From assembly GCF_026107515.2 (NCBI RefSeq), contig NZ_JAPCHW010000004.1, positions 310,001 to 374,000 of the forward strand: 64,000 nt of DNA. Reading direction: 5' to 3'. The translations under genes were made by a program, and so were the position numbers. Positions 25,383-34,417 of this stretch are shown piece after piece (position 1 is the stretch's first letter; each line of letters starts with the position of its first letter). This DNA is from Glutamicibacter sp. MNS18 (lineage in GTDB: Bacteria; Actinomycetota; Actinomycetes; Actinomycetales; Micrococcaceae). The notes below the pieces were generated by a model, which had not been told where the DNA came from, searched no databases, and was given only the letters and a program-made list of their open reading frames with translations.

Positions 25383-26801
25383 GTGCTACTGACAATCACT
25401 TTGGAAGCAGCGGGTGGAATGGACATCGATGCCACCGCGCTCTCACACCTGTTGCGCAAACATCCCGGGAAAGTGCAGGCCTTTTCACTACCCATCGGCC
25501 AAGCACACGTGTTCTATCCCGAGGTTTCCGCAGAACGCACCACTGCGGCACTTATGGTGGAAGTGGACCCAATCGGGTTGGTGCGCAACAAGCGGTTCCG
25601 CGGCGACAGCGGCATGCTTGACTACTACATCAACGACCGTCCCTTTGTGGCCTCCAGCCTGATGTCCGTGGCCATCGGCAAGGTGTTGCGCAGCGCCATG
25701 ACCGGCACCAGCGAAAGCTACCCCGAACTGGCGGCGGCCGAATTGCCGCTGCGCATCGGGCTTCAGGTGATCTCCACACGGGGCCGAGATGGACAAGACC
25801 TGGCGAGCAGGCTTTTCGCTCCCCTGGGGTGGTCCGTCGAACAGGAGCCCATTGCCCTGGACGGGCAATACCCGCAGTGGGGCCCATCGCGGTACAGCAG
25901 TCTTGTGCTGAGCGGTCAGGTTCGACTGGACCATGCCCTGCGTCAGCTCTACGTGCTGCTCCCGGTGCTCGACGATTCCAAACACTATTGGGTCAATGAC
26001 GACGAAGCGGCGAAATTGGCGCGACAGGGAGAAGGGTGGCTTGAAAACCATCCGGAACGGGACGTGATTAGTTACCGTTACCTGGCACATCAAAAAGACC
26101 TGGTGGCCCTGGCCACCAGCGGAATGAAGGCAACACCGCAGTCCGACGACTCCACCGGAAGCGCCTGGGAGGGCGAACACAGCAGCGCTCGGGCACCGTT
26201 GCGTGTCCAGCGCGCCGAGGCGGTACTGACGGCACTCAAGGACTGCGGAGCACAACGCGTGGTGGATGTAGGTTGTGGGCCCGGTGCACTGCTGCGCAGG
26301 CTGCAAGCGGACCGGTTCTTCACCAAAATCATGGGGACGGACGTGTCAGCCCGCTCACTGGAGCAGGCCGCAAGATCCTTGCACCTGGAGGAGTCCTCCG
26401 ATGCTGAACGCGCGCGAATCGAACTGTTGCACAGTTCGGCCCTCTACAGCGACGACCGGTTGGTCGGGTTCGACGCGGTGGTCCTGATGGAGGTGATCGA
26501 GCACATTGAGCCTTCACGGCTCGGTGCTCTTGTACGATCCATTTTCGGTTCCGTGGCCCCGCACTCGGTCATTGTCACCACGCCCAACGCAGAGTTCAAC
26601 GCCCTCTACCCGGATCTGGCTGCCGGTACCATGCGCCATGATGACCACCGCTTTGAATGGACCAGGTCCGAATTCAGGCAGTGGGCCGAATCCGTGGCCG
26701 CGGACTTCAACTACCAGGTCGAATACCGGGGGATCGGTGGCGAATCGAAACACCACGGGACCTCCACCCAGATGGCAATCTTCCGAAAGGAAACGGCATG
26801 A
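25383..26801 (+). CDS. hen1: Hen1, 3'-terminal RNA ribose 2'-O-methyltransferase
   Basis: The 472-residue protein has a bacterial Hen1 N-terminal domain (about 1-240) and a C-terminal methyltransferase. Motif I is VVDVGCGPGALLRRL (about 293-307). The Mg/Mn-binding set is Glu370, Glu373, His374 (MEVIEH) and His422 (HDDHRFEW). Hen1 methylates the 2'-OH at the 3' end of a broken RNA before ligation by Pnkp, so the repaired RNA cannot be cut again at that site. It starts with GTG (GGAAGAAGG upstream) and overlaps pnkp by four bases. The N-terminal domain normally activates the Pnkp ligase. Confidence 0.95.
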   Translation: MLLTITLEAAGGMDIDATALSHLLRKHPGKVQAFSLPIGQAHVFYPEVSAERTTAALMVEVDPIGLVRNKRFRGDSGMLDYYINDRPFVASSLMSVAIGKVLRSAMTGTSESYPELAAAELPLRIGLQVISTRGRDGQDLASRLFAPLGWSVEQEPIALDGQYPQWGPSRYSSLVLSGQVRLDHALRQLYVLLPVLDDSKHYWVNDDEAAKLARQGEGWLENHPERDVISYRYLAHQKDLVALATSGMKATPQSDDSTGSAWEGEHSSARAPLRVQRAEAVLTALKDCGAQRVVDVGCGPGALLRRLQADRFFTKIMGTDVSARSLEQAARSLHLEESSDAERARIELLHSSALYSDDRLVGFDAVVLMEVIEHIEPSRLGALVRSIFGSVAPHSVIVTTPNAEFNALYPDLAAGTMRHDDHRFEWTRSEFRQWAESVAADFNYQVEYRGIGGESKHHGTSTQMAIFRKETA

Positions 26802-29320
26802 GCGAACTATTGATCCCGGAAAGCGGGCTGGTGCTGCTCATCGGTGTATCCGGATCCGGGAAGTCCAGTTTCGCCGCCAGGCATTTCGACAAGTTCGAGG
26901 TGCTCTCCAGCGACTATTTCCGAGGGCTGGTTGGCAATGACGAGACGAACCAGGCCGTCACGACTCCTGCGTTCGAGGCCCTGCATTTCGTGGCCGGCAA
27001 ACGCTTGGAAGCCGGCCTGCTCACGGTCATCGATGCCACCAACGTCCAACGATCGGCCCGGCGGGGCCTGATCGAGCTGGCCCGGGAACACGACGTGCTG
27101 GTCTCGGCCATAGTGCTGGACCTTCCCATCTCCGTATGCCTGGAACGCAACGAGGGACGTGGCGAGAAGACCGTGCCACGCGGTGCGATCGAACGCCAAC
27201 AGCAACAGCTGCGCAAGTCCCTGCGCGGCATCCGCAAGGAAGGTTTCGCGCGGGTCCATGTCCTTTCCGGAATCGCGGGCATGGATGCGGCATCGATTCG
27301 CCGTCACAGGTTGCTGAACGACTTCAAGGACGAGCACGGCCCATTCGATGTGATCGGCGATGTGCATGGTTGCCTTGACGAGTTGCTGATGTTGTTGGAA
27401 CGTCTGGGCTATTCCGTGTCCCGGGACAAGGCGGACCGGGCCGTGGATGCCAGCCATCCCGCAGGCCGTCGGGCAATCTTCGTTGGTGATCTGGTGGACC
27501 GGGGCCCGGAATCGGTCGGCGTGTTGCGTCTGGCCATGGGCATGGTCAATTCCGGTAACGCCATGGCCGTCCCGGGAAACCACGAGGACAAGCTGGTACG
27601 TGCCCTGCGCGGTACCAAGGTATCCCTTGGCCATGGGCTGGAACGAACCCTTCAAGAGCTCGAGGCCGAGGGGCCGGAATTCACCCGGGCAGCCAAGGAC
27701 TTCTGCGCAGCGCTGACCTCGCATCTGGTGCTGGATGACGGCAACCTGGTCATCGCCCATGCCGGGCTGATCGAAAAGTACCAGGGGCGCGCGTCCCGGC
27801 GGGTGCGGGCCTTTGCCCTCTACGGTCAGGTCGATGGGGAGAAGGACGAATACGGGCTGCCGGTGCGCTACCCGTGGGCCAAGGACTACCGGGGTGCGGC
27901 AGCCGTGCTCTACGGCCATACCCCGGTCACCGAGGTCGCCTGGATCAACAACACCGCCTGCTTGGACACCGGCTGTGTTTTCGGCGGGCAGCTGACTGCC
28001 ATGCGATATCCCGAACGCGAAGTGGTGGCGGTTGACGCCCTGCGAACCTGGAGCGATCCCATCAGGCCGCTGCAGTCCCCGCACGGGCCACAGCGGGAGC
28101 CCGGATTGCTGACCATGGGTGATGTCACCGGGCCGCTGCACCTGGAGACGGGCGATCTGGGGACGGTACGGATCAGCGCTCAGCAGGCCGCCGGGGCGTT
28201 GGAAACCATGAGCCGCTACGCTATCGACCCGCGATGGCTACGCTACCTGCCGCCTACCATGTCACCGGCCGATTCCTCGACCCGAACCGGATACCTGGAG
28301 CACCCGGACGAGGCATTTGCCTACTACCGCAAACAGGGCATTAACGAGCTGGTCTGCGAGGAAAAGCATATGGGATCCCGAGCGGTCATGCTGCTCAGCC
28401 GTGACCCGGCACGTTTTGACGCACCGGTTGGTTGGCTGGGCACCGTGCACACCCGCACCGGCCGGCAGTTCGTGGACGAGATGACTGAACGTCTGCTGCT
28501 GCAGCGAGCCCATGAAATCTGCGACTCGATCGGGTTGTGGGACGAGCTGGACAGCGATTGGGTGATCCTCGACGGAGAACTGCTGCCCTGGTCGTTGAAG
28601 GCCGAGTCCCTGATTAAGGACACCTATGCCTCGGTTGGTGCTGCCGGGATCAAAGCAACCGGCGCCGCAGTCCGGGTACTTGAACGTGCCGCGGCGCAGG
28701 GGCTGGACGTTGGTGGATTGCTGGAACGAACAGGGACCCGCCATGGGAATGCGTTGGCCTTCCGGGAGTCCTACCGGCGCTATGTCGGTGATCCCGGGGA
28801 CCTGCGGTTCGCCTCCTTCCAGGTGCTGGCCGCGGAAAGTGGGAGTTTCGAAACCCGGGAGCATGGGTGGCATTTGGGGATCGGGCAACGGCTGGTCGCA
28901 GCCGGGGCAGACCTCTTTGCGCCGACCAACTGGCTACGTGTCCAGCTGGATGATGCCGGATCGATCGCTGCGGCCGTGCAGTGGTGGGAAGAGCTGACGG
29001 CAGCCGGCGGTGAAGGCATGGTTGTCAAGCCGTGGCAGAACCTCACCCGTGGTGGCAAAGGTGTGGTCCAGCCGGGCATCAAGGTGCGCGGCCGCGAGTA
29101 CCTGCGGCTGATCTACGGGGCGGATTACCTGGATGAGGGAAACCTCGAACGCCTGCGGCATCGGGCAACCGACCGCAAGCGTTCCCGGGCACTGCAGGAA
29201 TACCGTCTCGGGTTGGAAGCCCTGCGCTTGACCGTAGCAGGCGAACCGCTGTGGAAGGTGCATCAGATGGTGTTCGGTGTCCTGGCCCTTGAATCCGAAC
29301 CGATCGATCCACGCCTGTGA
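26798..29320 (+). CDS. pnkp: Pnkp, polynucleotide kinase-phosphatase-ligase (RNA repair)
   Basis: The 840-residue trifunctional enzyme has three parts. The 5'-kinase has a P-loop GVSGSGKSS (residues 16-24). The metallophosphatase (about 180-440) has DVIGDVHGC, FVGDLVDRGPES, VPGNHED and VIAHAGL, for 2',3'-phosphate removal. The adenylyltransferase/ligase (about 480-840) has Lys523 in EEKHMGSRA as AMP acceptor, and GEGMVVKPW. Together with Hen1 it seals RNAs cut by ribotoxins. ATGA overlap with hen1 and AAAGGA upstream show coupled expression. The open frame reaches upstream into hen1 but the P-loop position fixes this start. All three active sites look intact. Confidence 0.96.
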   Translation: MSELLIPESGLVLLIGVSGSGKSSFAARHFDKFEVLSSDYFRGLVGNDETNQAVTTPAFEALHFVAGKRLEAGLLTVIDATNVQRSARRGLIELAREHDVLVSAIVLDLPISVCLERNEGRGEKTVPRGAIERQQQQLRKSLRGIRKEGFARVHVLSGIAGMDAASIRRHRLLNDFKDEHGPFDVIGDVHGCLDELLMLLERLGYSVSRDKADRAVDASHPAGRRAIFVGDLVDRGPESVGVLRLAMGMVNSGNAMAVPGNHEDKLVRALRGTKVSLGHGLERTLQELEAEGPEFTRAAKDFCAALTSHLVLDDGNLVIAHAGLIEKYQGRASRRVRAFALYGQVDGEKDEYGLPVRYPWAKDYRGAAAVLYGHTPVTEVAWINNTACLDTGCVFGGQLTAMRYPEREVVAVDALRTWSDPIRPLQSPHGPQREPGLLTMGDVTGPLHLETGDLGTVRISAQQAAGALETMSRYAIDPRWLRYLPPTMSPADSSTRTGYLEHPDEAFAYYRKQGINELVCEEKHMGSRAVMLLSRDPARFDAPVGWLGTVHTRTGRQFVDEMTERLLLQRAHEICDSIGLWDELDSDWVILDGELLPWSLKAESLIKDTYASVGAAGIKATGAAVRVLERAAAQGLDVGGLLERTGTRHGNALAFRESYRRYVGDPGDLRFASFQVLAAESGSFETREHGWHLGIGQRLVAAGADLFAPTNWLRVQLDDAGSIAAAVQWWEELTAAGGEGMVVKPWQNLTRGGKGVVQPGIKVRGREYLRLIYGADYLDEGNLERLRHRATDRKRSRALQEYRLGLEALRLTVAGEPLWKVHQMVFGVLALESEPIDPRL

Positions 29321-29386
29321 CGGCGTGACTTCGGCGCCGGTCCCTTCTCCGGCCGGTTCGAGGCAACCGACCGGGCAGACCGGCTG

Positions 29387-30625
29387 CTAGTACTGGACCG
29401 CGTCGCGGGAAATCGGCCCGGTCATGCAGTGCCCGCCACCGCGCCCCCGGCCCAGCTCGGCCCCGACGATCGTGATGACTTCCACCCCGGCCTTGCGCAA
29501 CAGGGTATTGGTATTCGTATTACGGTCGTAGGCGAAGACCACCCCCGGCTCGGCGGCGACCACGTTGTTGCCGCTGTCCCACTGCTGGCGCTCGCCGGCA
29601 TACCAGCCGCCGCCGGGTTCGATGGCACGCAATTGCTTCAGGCCCAGGGCATCGGCCACGACATCGATGAAGGAGGACTTCTCCTCGGTCACCTCGACTG
29701 GACCGTTGTCGGAAGGACGTAGCGAAAAGGTGTGGATCCCGTCAACTATGTCGGGGTAGTAGGTCACCAGGTCACGGTCGGCAAAGGTGAATACGGTATC
29801 CAGGTGCATGGCCGCGCGCAGCTTCGGCATCCCGGCGATGACCACGCGCTGCGCGGCGCCTGCATCGAAGAGGCTCGTGGCCAGCTGGGTGATGGCCTGC
29901 CGGCTGGTGCGTTCACTCATTCCGACCAGTACCGCACCGTTGCCCACGGGCATGATGTCACCGCCTTCCAGGGTGGCCTGACCCCAGTCCTGCTCGGGAT
30001 CACCCCACCAGATGGTGCTGTCACTGTAGTCGGGATGGAACCGGTAGATCGCCTTCATGATCAGGGTCTCGTCGTGGCGGGCCGGCCAGTACAGCGGGTT
30101 CAGGGTCACCCCGCCGTAGATCCAGCTGGTGGTATCCCGGGTATAGAGGGTATTGGGCAACGGTGGCATCAGGTATTCGTTGATACCCAGAGATTCCCTG
30201 GCTAACGCGATGTAGCCGTTGCGGAATTCTGCCGGCAGCTCGCGGGTGGACAGGCCACCGATCAGGTATTCGGCCAGCAGTGAGTTTTCCAGGGTTTCCA
30301 GGAAGGCCCGGGTTTCGTTCATGAGTCCCAGACCGACCTCGTTGGCGATGATCTTCCGGTCCAGTAGCCAGGCTTTGGCCCCCGGCTGGGCCAGTGTCTC
30401 GGCCAGACGATCGTGCAGTTCGACGACTTCCACGCCGCGGCTTTGCAGCTTCAACACGAAATCGTGGTGGTCGCGTTTGGCATTGTGGACCCAGAGCAGG
30501 TCGTCGAAAAGCAGGTCGTCATTGTTGCTTGGGGTCAGCCTTTCATGGCCGAGACCGGGGCGGCAGACCAGGACTTTGTTGAGCTTGCCGACTTCTGACT
30601 ACACTCCATGCTGATGCGTTGGCAT
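29387..30625 (-). pseudogene. arcA: Arginine deiminase gene with an in-frame TAG at codon 9
   Basis: From an ATG at 30625 with GAAAGG six bases upstream the frame reads MPTHQHGV, then TAG (30601-30599). It then runs open from [15 protein letters not shown] through [18 protein letters not shown] to the end. The conserved ADI core is therefore complete over 412 codons, the usual length. ADI motifs include [20 protein letters not shown], the His in [10 protein letters not shown] and the nucleophile Cys in GGGHCMTG. The first usable start after the TAG (GTG at 30457) would delete the conserved substrate-binding N-terminal segment. The enzyme converts arginine to citrulline and ammonia. It lies 28 nt after the antiporter gene, which also carries a TAG. 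Confidence 0.85.
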
Positions 30626-30653
30626 GCCAGGCCTTTCGGTAGGTGAAGGCGAG

Positions 30654-32114
30654 TTAGATTTGGACAAATCCGGTGCTGAGCAGTATGACTCCGATGACCG
30701 CGCAGATGACCACCAGAGCGAAAACCACAAGTCCGGAACCGGTGAAGATCTTCACGCCCTGTTCGCGTCGCGCCCTCCAATAGAGGATGCTGGCCGGGGC
30801 CAGCAGGATCCCAGAAAGGAAGAGGAAAACGTAGCCTGCAGCCCAAAGCAGGAATACCGTGTAGACCAGCGAAAGCACCGCAATGACCAGCTCGGTGGTG
30901 CGTTTGGGGTCACCGGGCCGGTACCCGTCATGGCGCAAGGCGATCTTGACTGCATAGCCGGAGGCCAACGCGAACGGCAACAGGGCCAGCGCTGCGGTCA
31001 GGTCCAGCGTGAAATCCAGGGCATCGGAGACGAACTGCACGGCGAACAGGATGGCGGTGACGAAGATCGAGGTCCACAACACGGCGTTCTGCGGAACCCC
31101 GCGATCGTTGAGCCGGCTGAAATACTTGGGCAAGTCATCGTCCTTGGCTGCGGCGAACACCACGTCGGCGGCCAACAGCTACCAGGCCAGGTAGGCACCG
31201 AGAACCGAGATGATCAGGCCGACACGGATCACCACGCCGCCCCAGTCACCCACCGCGTACTCCAGCACGCCACCCACCGAGGGTTGCGGAAGCTGGGCGA
31301 TTTCGGTCTTGGGAAGGATGCCGTAGGCCAGGATGGAGATCGAAGCGAAGAGGGCCAGGACGGAGAGGAAACCCAGGACCGTGGCCTTGCCGACATCGGC
31401 GCGTTTCTTGGCGTAGCGTGAATAGACGCTCGCGCCCTCGATTCCGAGGAAGACGAAGACCGTGACGAGCATGGTGCCCTGGACCTGCAGGAAGAGGGAG
31501 TCGCCACCGGGCAGATCATATCCGCCGGTGAGGTTTCCGATAAAGACGTCCAGGTCGAAGTAGAGGATCACCAGCAGCAGGAACAGGGCCAACGGGACCA
31601 GCTTGGCGATGGTCACGATCAGGTTGATGCCGGCGGCCTCCTTGGTTCCCCGGCGGATGAGGAAGAAGAACCCCCACACCGCCAGCGCGGAGAGGAAGAA
31701 GGCCGGCCAGGTGTCTCCCTGCCCGACCACGGGGTCCAGACCCGGGAACAGCTGGGACAGGGTGGTCATGATCAGCACCCAGTAGAAGGCATTGCCCGCG
31801 CAGGCACTGGCCCAGAAACCGATGGCCGAGAGGAAACCGGGGTAGACCCCGAATCCTTCCCGCGCATAGACATAGACCCCGTTGTCCAGCTTGGGCTTGC
31901 GGTTGGCAAGGTTCTGGAAGACAAAGGCCAGCATCAGCATGCCGGCTCCGGCAACACTCCAGGCGATCAGTGCACCGTAGACGCCGGTTTGGGTTGCGAA
32001 CCGTGCGGGTAACTGGAAGACGCCGGCACCGACCATGGATCCGACCACCATTGCGGTCAGTGCCGGTAGGCTGAGTTTCTTGATGGTGCTTGCCTTGGTG
32101 GAACCACTAGCCAT
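30654..32114 (-). pseudogene. arcD: Arginine/ornithine antiporter gene (APC family) with an internal TAG
   Basis: From ATG 32114 (GAGG upstream) the frame encodes about 310 codons of an APC-superfamily transporter with some nine helices (VVGSMVGAGVFQLPARF; AIGFWASACAGNAFYW). A TAG at 31181-31179 interrupts GAYLAW. The same frame continues with LLAADVVFAAAKDDDLPKYF and three further helices to a TAA at 30654. ArcD proteins read YLAW-x-LLAA here, so a single codon is affected. The full length across the stop is 485 sense codons, normal for ArcD. It would exchange extracellular arginine for ornithine for the deiminase encoded next. No arcB or arcC is nearby. Confidence 0.85.
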
Positions 32115-32285
32115 GGGGTGCCTCGCTACAGCAGTAAGGGTCGCGCCCCTCACAGCGGGGCCAGAAGGATTAGGCTACTCCTTTGAAGGCCGCTGTCAAC
32201 AGGCCATTTGCGATAAATCTCTTGCCAGCGGTGCACCCGGTTCGGCCGCGGAAGGTTTCGGGTAATCCGAGACCAATCGGGAAAG

Positions 32286-32321
32286 CCGTTGTCCTACCGG
32301 CGAGTTCCGGTGGGACAACGG
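32286..32321 (-). terminator. Terminator downstream of the AAHS transporter gene
   Basis: CCGTTGTCC and GGACAACGG form a 9-bp stem with inner CCGG/CCGG around CGAGTT. On the minus strand CTTTC follows. It separates the transporter from the arcD-arcA unit. Confidence 0.7.
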
Positions 32322-32364
32322 CAATCGGAAAGTGCGGACGATGGCTCCCGCGGCACGGGTGTGG

Positions 32365-33708
32365 TCAGTCGGTCACCAGTTCCCGTTCGGTGACCGGATC
32401 AACGACGGGGGTGTGCTTGATCCGCGGCGGGATCAGCGCCACCGCGATGGCGGCCACCACGCCGACGATGGCGAAGAAGATGAAGTTGAACTCGAAACTC
32501 ACACCCGTTGCGGCGATCCACCCGCCGATGATGGGGCCCGAGATCGCGCCAATGCGGGCGAAGGACAGGGCCCAGCCGGTGGCCGTACCGCGCTGCGTGG
32601 CCGGATAGTAGTCGGCAATGTAGCCGGTGAGGACCAGCGAAGTGGAAATCGAGCCGATACCGGCAAAGGCGACAAAGCACAGGTTGATGAACATGGTATT
32701 CGGGAACATCAATAGCAGGATGCCACCGGCACCGAGCAGGTAGAAGAGAACCAGGATCGGCTTCTGTCCGTACTTGTCCGCCAGGAAGCCCAAGGCCAGC
32801 CCACCAGCCGCCGAAGCCAGCGAGAACACCAACAGGAACGTCAGCGACGAGCCCAGATCGTATCCTGCACCACGCATGATTTGCGGTAGCCAGGTGTTCA
32901 AACCGTAGACCAGCACCATGCCGCAGAACAGCGAGATCCAGAAGAAGATCGTCGAGCGCAGGTACTTTCCGGAGAACATCGAGGACACTACCTCGCGCCA
33001 GGGGATGGTGGAAGCCGGTTTCGCCGGTGCGACCGGCTGGTAGTTGCGGACATTCAGTTTGGCTGCCAAGGCCTTGGCCTCCTTGATCCTGCCCTTGGAG
33101 ACCAGGTATTCCAATGATTCGGGAAGCATCCAGGCGATCACCGGCAGGATCAACACCGGCAAGGAGCCGACCGCAACCACCCAGCGCCAGCCGAGCACGG
33201 GCAACAGGGCCATGGCGACCAAGGCCGCGGCGACAATGCCCAGCGAATAGCCCGAATACATGATCCCGTAGTTCAGGGATCGTTTCTTTGGTGCCGAGTA
33301 TTCGATGGTCATGGCCGCGGCAACCGGGATGATGCCGCCCATGCCAAGTCCACCCAGGAAGCGGAAGAGCCCGAAAAGCTCGGGGGTCGGGGCCATTGCG
33401 GCACCTGCCTGGGTGACGGTAAAGATCGCCATGGACAGCAGGATCATGCGCTTGCGACCTATGATGTCGCTGAGGGTGCCGATAAACAAGGCACCGAGCA
33501 GCATACCGACCAAGGCGTAGGCGCCCAGTCCGCCCAGTTCCATGGGCGATAGCGACCATTCCTTGTATTCGGCCAATGCCGGCAGGACAGCGCCGAGCAC
33601 GCCGACATCGTAGCCTTCGGCCAGAATTGCCAGCCAACAGGCAAACAAGACCATGCCAGTGGTGCGTTTGGGGATGTTCCATTCCGTAACCGCTGTGGAA
33701 GAAGCCAT
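32365..33708 (-). CDS. MFS aromatic acid:H+ symporter (AAHS family)
   Basis: The 447-residue transporter has 12 predicted helices. The first helix carries the AAHS-type acidic motif LAEGYDVGVLGAVLPAL, and the loop between helices 2 and 3 has GTLSDIIGRKRM. Relatives such as PcaK and BenK import aromatic acids. It is divergent from an acyl-CoA thioesterase gene, and the shared intergenic region contains one of the repeated 14-bp operator-like sites (33773-33786). It is therefore likely the uptake system of the aromatic cluster, with anthranilate or an indole-derived acid as plausible substrate. AAGGAG precedes the ATG. Confidence 0.88.
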   Translation of the reverse strand: MASSTAVTEWNIPKRTTGMVLFACWLAILAEGYDVGVLGAVLPALAEYKEWSLSPMELGGLGAYALVGMLLGALFIGTLSDIIGRKRMILLSMAIFTVTQAGAAMAPTPELFGLFRFLGGLGMGGIIPVAAAMTIEYSAPKKRSLNYGIMYSGYSLGIVAAALVAMALLPVLGWRWVVAVGSLPVLILPVIAWMLPESLEYLVSKGRIKEAKALAAKLNVRNYQPVAPAKPASTIPWREVVSSMFSGKYLRSTIFFWISLFCGMVLVYGLNTWLPQIMRGAGYDLGSSLTFLLVFSLASAAGGLALGFLADKYGQKPILVLFYLLGAGGILLLMFPNTMFINLCFVAFAGIGSISTSLVLTGYIADYYPATQRGTATGWALSFARIGAISGPIIGGWIAATGVSFEFNFIFFAIVGVVAAIAVALIPPRIKHTPVVDPVTERELVTD

Positions 33709-33772
33709 ACCGTTCTCCTTGGGTGGGGTAGTTTGAACGTCGATGGACGATAGCTTGTATTATGTCGTTAAA

Positions 33773-33786
33773 GTGACGCTCGTTAC
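33773..33786. promoter_or_regulatory. Operator-like near-palindrome GTGACGCTCGTTAC (site 1)
   Basis: An imperfect palindrome lies between the divergent transporter and thioesterase genes. It shares 11 of 14 positions with the site before the isatin-hydrolase-like gene (41110-41123). It is followed by AATAG and overlaps a TACAAT -10-like hexamer at 33784-33789. A PaaX-type regulator encoded at 54239 is the suggested ligand (inference). Confidence 0.45.
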
Positions 33787-33809
33787 AATAGCACCATGGA
33801 GATTATTTG

Positions 33810-34304
33810 ATGATGGCCGAACCGGGATCCAATGAGACAACCGCCGAACCTGCTGAAATTGCCGAACTGGTGGCAGAATTCCTGGCTGGCGGGACGGCCG
33901 GGACGCAGGTCGAGCGAACCATCGAATGGGTGGATACAGATGCCGCCGGGCACCAGCACAATTCGGTGATCATGCGGTTCGTCGAAGCGGCCGAGGCCAG
34001 GCTCTTTCGAAAGGCGGGACTCAACTCGTATTTCGCGATCGCGCCGCGGGTGCGCCATGAGGCGGACTTCCGTGCCAAACTCTACTTCGGCCAGGATGTC
34101 ACCACTGCGGTGAGGGTGGATGCTGTCGGCAGCAGCTCCATGTCCTTCTCCTTCAGGGTCTGGGGGCATCCATTCAAGGAACGTGGTGTAGTGCTCGCGG
34201 CCGAAGGAAAATTCGTGACGGTTTGCGTGCCGCATGGCGCGGAGTCGTCGGCCCCGTGGCCCGAGGAGATACGCTCCCACCTCGCATCGACGGCTGCCAC
34301 CTAG
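33810..34304 (+). CDS. Acyl-CoA thioesterase, 4-hydroxybenzoyl-CoA thioesterase (hot-dog) family
   Basis: The 164-residue protein has a single hot-dog domain with the 4HBT signature EWVDTDAAGHQHNSVIMRFVEAAE (Asp followed by a GH pair), then RVRHEADFRAKLYFGQDV. Such enzymes release free acids from aromatic or aliphatic CoA esters. It is divergent from the AAHS transporter, with an operator-like site between them, and probably belongs to the anthraniloyl-CoA route. It could remove dead-end CoA esters. The start is the first of two adjacent ATGs (33810), with GGAG upstream. Confidence 0.83.
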   Translation: MMAEPGSNETTAEPAEIAELVAEFLAGGTAGTQVERTIEWVDTDAAGHQHNSVIMRFVEAAEARLFRKAGLNSYFAIAPRVRHEADFRAKLYFGQDVTTAVRVDAVGSSSMSFSFRVWGHPFKERGVVLAAEGKFVTVCVPHGAESSAPWPEEIRSHLASTAAT

Positions 34305-34381
34305 CGGACACCAGGTTCCCCGGGGCCAGCAAAGGGACACTGACCCAGCCCCTTCGCCCTTTCGGGGTCTCCGCCGGTGGC

Positions 34382-34407
34382 GCGCTGGATGGCCCGCCAT
34401 CCAGCGC
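34382..34407. terminator. Hairpin between convergent thioesterase and AraC genes
   Basis: GCGCTGGATGG and CCATCCAGCGC form an 11-bp perfect stem with a CCCG loop, 10 nt from the stop of the minus-strand AraC gene. It probably serves both genes. Confidence 0.65.
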
Positions 34408-34417
34408 AACCTCGATT

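Noticed and set aside
26807-28141. 444-codon open frame antisense to pnkp
   Set aside because: Pnkp motifs on the plus strand are decisive; the antisense frame has no recognisable domain.
30599-31181. TAG reassignment or pyrrolysine/selenocysteine-type recoding in arcA and arcD
   Set aside because: TAG ends truB, pnp, dapB-region and other genes normally, no special stem-loop is seen after the stops, and pathway decay explains both codons more simply.
32399-33682. 427-codon open frame overlapping the AAHS transporter in another frame
   Set aside because: Same strand, different frame, low-complexity Arg/His/Gly sequence; the transporter frame has clear helices and family motifs.
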